Assembly: GCF_001005725.1 (NCBI RefSeq)
Contig: NZ_LBIC01000003.1
Span: 496,001 to 560,000, forward strand
Origin: Sphingobium chungbukense
Lineage (GTDB): Bacteria; Pseudomonadota; Alphaproteobacteria; Sphingomonadales; Sphingomonadaceae
DNA length: 64,000 nucleotides
Direction: 5' to 3'
Shown here piece after piece: positions 59,596 through 64,000 of the stretch (the stretch's first letter is position 1; the number at the start of each line of letters is the position of its first letter). Below the pieces are notes generated by a model, which was given only the letters and a program-made list of their open reading frames with translations, was not told where the DNA came from and searched no databases. A program made the position numbers and the translations under genes.

Positions 59596-60708
59596 ATGAG
59601 CATAAAGAATGAAGACGGCGAGCCGGGCGTGCCGCCGACGGTCGCACTCTATTCGATACTGGGTTTCTGGTTCTTCTATGCGGTGCTGGTGACGCTGCGC
59701 GCCTCGGTCATGGGGTTCGAGGCGCAGGGGGCCATGGCCGCGCGCCGCGCCGTGGTGACGGTGATCGGCATCGTCGTCACCTGGGTCCTCTATCTCTGCC
59801 TGCGCCGGTTCGACCGCAAACCGCTGGCGACCCGCATCGTCGCCGCCTTCACCCTGGCCGCCCCCTTCGCGCTGGCGACGGCGGCAGCCAATTTCTACGT
59901 CTTCAACATCTATGATCCGGCCTCGCTCTTCCCCGACGCGGATTACCAGAAATATGCCAGCGAACAGGGTTTCGCCCTGACCCAGATCGTGGAGGACGCG
60001 ATCAGCCGCTATTTCTTCCTCGCCGCCTGGGCCGGCCTTTACCTCGCCTTGTCCTATGCCAGCGAGGCGCATCGGGTGGAACGCCGCGCCGACCGGCTGG
60101 AACGCGCCGCGCAACAGGCCGAACTGCGATCGCTGCGCTACCAGGTGAACCCGCATTTCCTGTTCAACACGCTCAATTCGCTCTCGTCACTGGTGATGAA
60201 GAACCGGCGCGACGAAGCGGAACAGATGATCCTCTCCCTCTCCAATTTCTACCGCACGAGCCTCACCGGCGACCCGCTGGAGGATGTTTCGCTGGAGGAG
60301 GAAGTGCATCTCCAGAAACTCTATCTGGATATCGAAGCGGTGCGCTTCCCGGATCGCCTGTCGACCAGCATCCGGATACCCGACAGGCTGCTCAATGCCT
60401 GCGTACCCGGCCTCATCCTGCAACCGCTGGTCGAAAATGCGATCAAATATGGCGTGTCGCGCACGTCCAGCCCCGTCACCATCACCATCGCCGCGCGGGA
60501 GGAGGAGGGCATACTCCACCTCAGCGTCACCGATAATGGCGACAAGCCGCCTAGCGATGCCGATGCGGGCAGCGGCATCGGCCTTGCCAATGTGCGCGAC
60601 CGCCTGACCGCGCGTTTCGGCGATAAGGGGCGCATCGACTATGGTCCCCGCACCGGCGGCGGTTTCGCGGTCGACCTCACCCTGCCCGTCATCCGCAGGA
60701 ATATCTGA
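59596..60708 (+). CDS. LytS-type sensor histidine kinase (His_kinase family)
   Basis: The 370-residue protein has four membrane helices (about 15-135), a linker coiled coil, and a His_kinase domain with the phosphoacceptor in LRYQVNPHFLFNTLNSL, then an HATPase domain with LVENAIKYG, DNGDKPP and GSGIGLANVRDRL. ATG 59596 gives the shortest complete protein; the longer frame runs over the gene on the other strand. Its TGA is immediately followed by the response-regulator ATG. Confidence 0.9.
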   Translation: MSIKNEDGEPGVPPTVALYSILGFWFFYAVLVTLRASVMGFEAQGAMAARRAVVTVIGIVVTWVLYLCLRRFDRKPLATRIVAAFTLAAPFALATAAANFYVFNIYDPASLFPDADYQKYASEQGFALTQIVEDAISRYFFLAAWAGLYLALSYASEAHRVERRADRLERAAQQAELRSLRYQVNPHFLFNTLNSLSSLVMKNRRDEAEQMILSLSNFYRTSLTGDPLEDVSLEEEVHLQKLYLDIEAVRFPDRLSTSIRIPDRLLNACVPGLILQPLVENAIKYGVSRTSSPVTITIAAREEEGILHLSVTDNGDKPPSDADAGSGIGLANVRDRLTARFGDKGRIDYGPRTGGGFAVDLTLPVIRRNI

Positions 60709-61452
60709 ATGGCCATCCGCACCCTGATCGTCGACGACGAGCCGCTCGCGGTGGAGCGGCTCCAGATGCTCTGCGCCCGCGAACCGCGCATCGCCCTGGT
60801 CGGCACGGCCAGCGACGGCGAGGCGGCCCTGCGGCTGATCGAGGGGCTGGAGCCCGATCTGGTGATGCTGGACATCGCGATGCCGCTGCTCGACGGCATC
60901 GGCGTGGCGCGGGCGACCTCCCGCATGGGCATCTGCCCGGCGGTGATCTTCGTGACCGCGTTCGAGGGGTTCGCGGTCGAGGCCTTCGACCTTGCCGCCG
61001 TCGATTATCTGCTTAAACCCGTCGCCCATGAACGCCTTGCCCGCGCGGTCGACCGGGTGGAACAGGCGCTCGGCAACCGCGCCGCGCCCTCCCCTGCGAC
61101 CAGCATGGAGGCGGAGAGCGAATGGGCAGAGGAATTCTGGGTCCCGCACCGGTCCGAACTGGTGCGCATCGGCGCGGTCCAGATCGACCGGATCGAGGCG
61201 GAACGCGACTATATGCGCCTGCATGTCGGGCAGAACAGCTATTTGCTGCACCAGACGATCAGCTCGCTGGAAAACCGGCTCGACCCGCAGCAGTTCGTCC
61301 GCCTGCACCGATCGCATATCGTGCGCCGCGACCATATCGCGCGCCTTCGCCACGATGGCAGCGGCGTCTGGTCCGCCTGCCTGGTCGACGACACGGAAAT
61401 CCGCATCGGCCGCACCTATCTCGCCAACGCCCGCGCCATGACCGGGCGCTGA
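60709..61452 (+). CDS. LytTR-family response regulator
   Basis: The 247-residue protein has a receiver domain (about 1-115; D10, D55 in MLDIAMPLLDG, K near 103) and a LytTR DNA-binding domain (about 145-245: VRIGAVQIDRIEAERDYMRL, FVRLHRSHIVRRDHI). It is the cognate partner of the upstream kinase. LytTR regulators often control polysaccharide, fimbrial or toxin genes; the barrel and glycosyltransferase genes nearby are possible targets. Confidence 0.92.
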   Translation: MAIRTLIVDDEPLAVERLQMLCAREPRIALVGTASDGEAALRLIEGLEPDLVMLDIAMPLLDGIGVARATSRMGICPAVIFVTAFEGFAVEAFDLAAVDYLLKPVAHERLARAVDRVEQALGNRAAPSPATSMEAESEWAEEFWVPHRSELVRIGAVQIDRIEAERDYMRLHVGQNSYLLHQTISSLENRLDPQQFVRLHRSHIVRRDHIARLRHDGSGVWSACLVDDTEIRIGRTYLANARAMTGR

Positions 61453-61545
61453 TCGATCGGAGCGGGTTTGGGTGGCTAAGAGACCACCCGCTTTTGGATC
61501 AGATAAACGACGGACCTGCCATTACACCCAGCCTCGTCAGGAGAC

Positions 61546-62466
61546 CTAAAACCTCTTCCCGACACCCAACATCAGCTGGCCATAATCGTATATTCCCGTG
61601 CGCAGAGGGGTGTTGCTGTATTGAGCCGCTGCCTTGATGAACCACCCACGTTTGTTCGCCGGGCTGGTCATCTCCGCCGCGGCGAACCGGGACTGCGTCC
61701 AGTCAGTCACGGCATCGCGCTGACCACCGATGCCGGCCGCCAACAGATATCGCCAGCCGCCCGAATAACGCCGCATCTGCACCACGGGAAGGATTTGGAG
61801 ATAATAGCGGGGAGAATAATAATCGAATTCGCGCGGGTGCGTACTGTGGTAATAACGCGATCGTAGCTGGAAGCTAAGGCCCCAATCCGATTTGATCGAA
61901 TGGGTATATGTTCCCCGGGCGTGAAGACGAACGTTCCTGCCTGTGAATTCCTGGACGCCACCCACAAGCGTGAAGCCGTTATTCTTGTCTACCGGCAGAT
62001 CGAGCGCAGCGCCAACGAACGTATAATAAATGCCCTCATCCACACCACGCGGTGTTTCGACAATGTCCCGCTCCACAAAATATTCCTGCCGGAACTTGGC
62101 ATTGTTGTGGATGCTGGCAGAACCCAGTACCGTATGTCCGTCCGTGCCGATCTGGCTGGTCCACGCCCAATCCTTGCCCTTGTCGGCATAGCGCAGGAAG
62201 CCGCGTTCCCGGGTTCTCGCCCGTTGACCGAGCGGCTTGTACCAGGCTTGCTCATAGCGAACGCCCAGAAGCTGCTCTTCCCCCCGATATTTGAAGTCGA
62301 GGTTCACACCTGCGCGATACACTTCCGTATTGTCCGCATCGGTCGAGGCGAACAGATCGGCGCTCACGGCGTGACTGAACGGCTGACCGTCAGCCGATTG
62401 AGCGAAAGCGGGGGCGCCACAGAAGCCGGCGACAACGATCGTAGCGACGACATGGTTGGTCTTCAT
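61546..62466 (-). CDS. Outer-membrane beta-barrel protein
   Basis: The 306-residue protein has a signal peptide (about 1-23, ending AFAQ) and alternating amphipathic strands ending in a terminal aromatic (GVGKRF), the signature of an outer-membrane barrel. ATG 62466 overlaps the glycosyltransferase stop by 4 nt. The size suggests 14-16 strands. By context it may export the polymer made by the adjacent transferase, comparable to the barrel part of PgaA or BcsC, but no TPR domain is present. Confidence 0.78.
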   Translation of the reverse strand: MKTNHVVATIVVAGFCGAPAFAQSADGQPFSHAVSADLFASTDADNTEVYRAGVNLDFKYRGEEQLLGVRYEQAWYKPLGQRARTRERGFLRYADKGKDWAWTSQIGTDGHTVLGSASIHNNAKFRQEYFVERDIVETPRGVDEGIYYTFVGAALDLPVDKNNGFTLVGGVQEFTGRNVRLHARGTYTHSIKSDWGLSFQLRSRYYHSTHPREFDYYSPRYYLQILPVVQMRRYSGGWRYLLAAGIGGQRDAVTDWTQSRFAAAEMTSPANKRGWFIKAAAQYSNTPLRTGIYDYGQLMLGVGKRF

Positions 62467-63908
62467 TTTGTGTCCCACGCTTTACGCAATCCTATCAATT
62501 CAACGAGATAGCCCCACACGCACACCGGCTGCATGACCAGGCTGTAGGCAAGGGCATAGAATAGGAATCCGCCGCGATTTCGACGGACCCTCATGTGCTC
62601 GCTTTCAAACACATCTTTCTGGATTCGAAAGATGACCGTGTTCCAGAGCGCCGCGAGCGGCAGGACCGCCAGCGTCAACGGACCTGCGATCCAGAAATAG
62701 CCGAACAGCGCCAGAATGATTCCTGGAATGAAGACGAAGGTGTAAACAAGGTCCAGAGGCAAGAAGAGGACATTCCACCAGATGAACAGCGTCGTCATCC
62801 GCATTTTGAAAAGCAGCGGCCAATAGAGCTTGAACGCCTCCATCAACCCGCGCGACCAGCGCTTCCGCTGAAGCGCGAACTGGCGGAATTTTTCTGGTGC
62901 ATTGGTGAACGCAAAGGCGTTGGCGGCATAGCCAATGCGCGCCCTGCGAGCCAGCATAGCCCAGGAGACGACAATATCCTCGCCCACCCTTTCGGGCCAC
63001 CCTCCGACCTCTTCCAATGCCTCACGGCGATAAAGGGAGAACGCGCCCTGCGCGACCAGCGTGCCGTGGTACATGCCCTGCATACGCTTGACGGCAGCGA
63101 TACCGTGGAAATAGTCCCACTCCTGTGCGCGGGTAAGCAGGTTGACGCGCGAATTGCGCACCATCACGGCTCCAGCAACGGCCTGCGTATCGGCAGGATC
63201 GGACAACAGCCGTCCGACAATGTTGGTAAGTCCGTCGCTGCGCACCCATGAATCGCCATCGACCGTGGCGATCAAGTCATACCGCGCGGCGGCAAGTCCA
63301 TCGTTGAGAACGGCGGATTTCCCGCGGTTCTTCTCAAAATCCATCAGACGAAATGAGGCGTTGGGCGGCATCGAAAGCTTGCCGAGCTGTTCCCGGACGA
63401 TGTCGGCCGTATTGTCGCTCGATCCATCGTTGAGGATGATGACCTGATAGGGGCCGGTATAATCCTGCCTTGCCAGGCTCGTCAGCGTGTCAGCGATCCC
63501 GGCCGCTTCGTTATAGGCTGCTACCAACACGGTCAGGCCGGGATATTCGGCTATCGGTCTTAGCGGCGGCTTGCGATCAAGCAGCAGGGTCGAGATGAGA
63601 AAGGCATTCATGAACCCGGGCACATAGGCAATGAAGCCGATCACGATCAGCGCGACAGCCCATCCCGCGACCATGGCCAGATCGTTCAGCCAGCGCTGGG
63701 AGAGCCATATGCTGAGAGTGGTCCAAGCCACCGCGATAGTGATGGATAGAGCGAATTTTGCACGAACCGACAGATAAAATCGACGCCGTTCCGCTTCGAA
63801 CCGCCGTATTTGTTCAGGGGATACGTCAACTGGAGATTCGAGGCCTGGCTCGTCAAAGCCATCCCGCGTCAATTCACCGCCCTGTGGATGAGAAAAAATA
63901 TCGTCCAT
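62463..63908 (-). CDS. Processive family-2 glycosyltransferase
   Basis: The 481-residue membrane protein has two N-terminal membrane helices (about 55-110), a GT2 domain (about 120-345) with LVAAYNEA, DGSSDNT, the DxD motif TVDGDSW, the GEDIVVSW base and the QxxRW motif in QRKRWSRGL, and two to three C-terminal helices (about 355-470). This is the design of PgaC, HasA and related exopolysaccharide synthases. ATG 63908 is preferred over TTG 63929. It forms an operon with the barrel gene. Confidence 0.87.
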   Translation of the reverse strand: MDDIFSHPQGGELTRDGFDEPGLESPVDVSPEQIRRFEAERRRFYLSVRAKFALSITIAVAWTTLSIWLSQRWLNDLAMVAGWAVALIVIGFIAYVPGFMNAFLISTLLLDRKPPLRPIAEYPGLTVLVAAYNEAAGIADTLTSLARQDYTGPYQVIILNDGSSDNTADIVREQLGKLSMPPNASFRLMDFEKNRGKSAVLNDGLAAARYDLIATVDGDSWVRSDGLTNIVGRLLSDPADTQAVAGAVMVRNSRVNLLTRAQEWDYFHGIAAVKRMQGMYHGTLVAQGAFSLYRREALEEVGGWPERVGEDIVVSWAMLARRARIGYAANAFAFTNAPEKFRQFALQRKRWSRGLMEAFKLYWPLLFKMRMTTLFIWWNVLFLPLDLVYTFVFIPGIILALFGYFWIAGPLTLAVLPLAALWNTVIFRIQKDVFESEHMRVRRNRGGFLFYALAYSLVMQPVCVWGYLVELIGLRKAWDTK

Positions 63909-63940
63909 ATACTCGGGCGATAAGTGCAATAAATTCCGAT

Positions 63941-63948
63941 ATGGTTAA
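63941..63948 (-). promoter_or_regulatory. TTAACCAT octamer upstream of the glycosyltransferase gene
   Basis: On the minus strand this is TTAACCAT, 33 nt before the ATG. The same octamer occurs before the tad operon and at 246..253. In Caulobacter it is a CtrA half-site. Confidence 0.35.
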
Positions 63949-64000
63949 CATCGTCGCCAAATGGTCTCATACTCTGGGCAATGCATTTCCACCTGCCGTT

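Noticed and set aside
1-64000. CRISPR array or retron
   Set aside because: I saw no regularly spaced direct repeats with unique spacers, no cas genes and no reverse transcriptase.

Overview
The window reads as chromosomal DNA of a GC-rich alphaproteobacterium, most likely Sphingomonadales (Sphingobium, Novosphingobium or Sphingomonas-like). This rests on gene content: SapC, a DUF6961 protein, an alphaproteobacterial atpI-B-E-b'-b operon, a Caulobacter-type cpa/tad cluster, NarL-type sensor kinases, and short dispersed palindromic repeats.

Layout. 0.7-5.7 kb: leftward housekeeping genes (TPR protein, LysR regulator, ApaG, MetZ, LeuB, RecO). 5.9-8.3 kb: rightward sensor kinase (frameshifted near its end) and NarL/LuxR response regulator, followed by a dispersed palindromic repeat, an IS5-family element inserted at that repeat, and a 116-bp MITE-like repeat. 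9.4-22.3 kb: a complete leftward tad/cpa operon for a Flp-type IVb pilus. It has two Flp prepilins, CpaB, secretin CpaC, a short lipoprotein, TadG/TadE-like proteins, CpaE, CpaF, TadB, TadC, two TPR proteins and prepilin peptidase CpaA, nearly all joined by 1-14 nt overlaps. An AT-rich promoter region precedes it, then a DUF2569 membrane protein and a second, orphan, related sensor kinase. 25.8-40.7 kb: uvrC, a membrane protein, the F0 part of ATP synthase with AtpI, the ydbL-ynbE-ydbH outer-membrane lipid homeostasis trio, radC, an RhlE-type RNA helicase, an FAD-linked oxidase and sapC.

A compact structured RNA with a sigma70-like promoter and intrinsic terminator (about 40.79-40.90 kb) sits between sapC and tRNA-Glu(CTC).

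41.0-57.0 kb: a 16-kb island integrated in the 3' end of tRNA-Glu, bounded by 50-bp direct repeats. It carries a tyrosine integrase at the right end, an excisionase-like HTH protein, a replication block (Toprim primase-like protein, DUF927 ATPase), many overlapping small phage-type genes, a secreted nuclease, and a large virion/ejection-type gene broken by an internal deletion. Terminase, portal and capsid genes are absent, so it is either a decayed prophage or a satellite-like element. A divergent control region with three identical operators overlapping both predicted -10 boxes lies at 46.66-46.75 kb.

57.1-64 kb: a decayed PAS-kinase fragment next to attR, an unknown protein, a ModE-like HTH regulator, two small proteins, a LytS/LytTR two-component pair, and an outer-membrane barrel plus family-2 glycosyltransferase pair that may make or export a polysaccharide.
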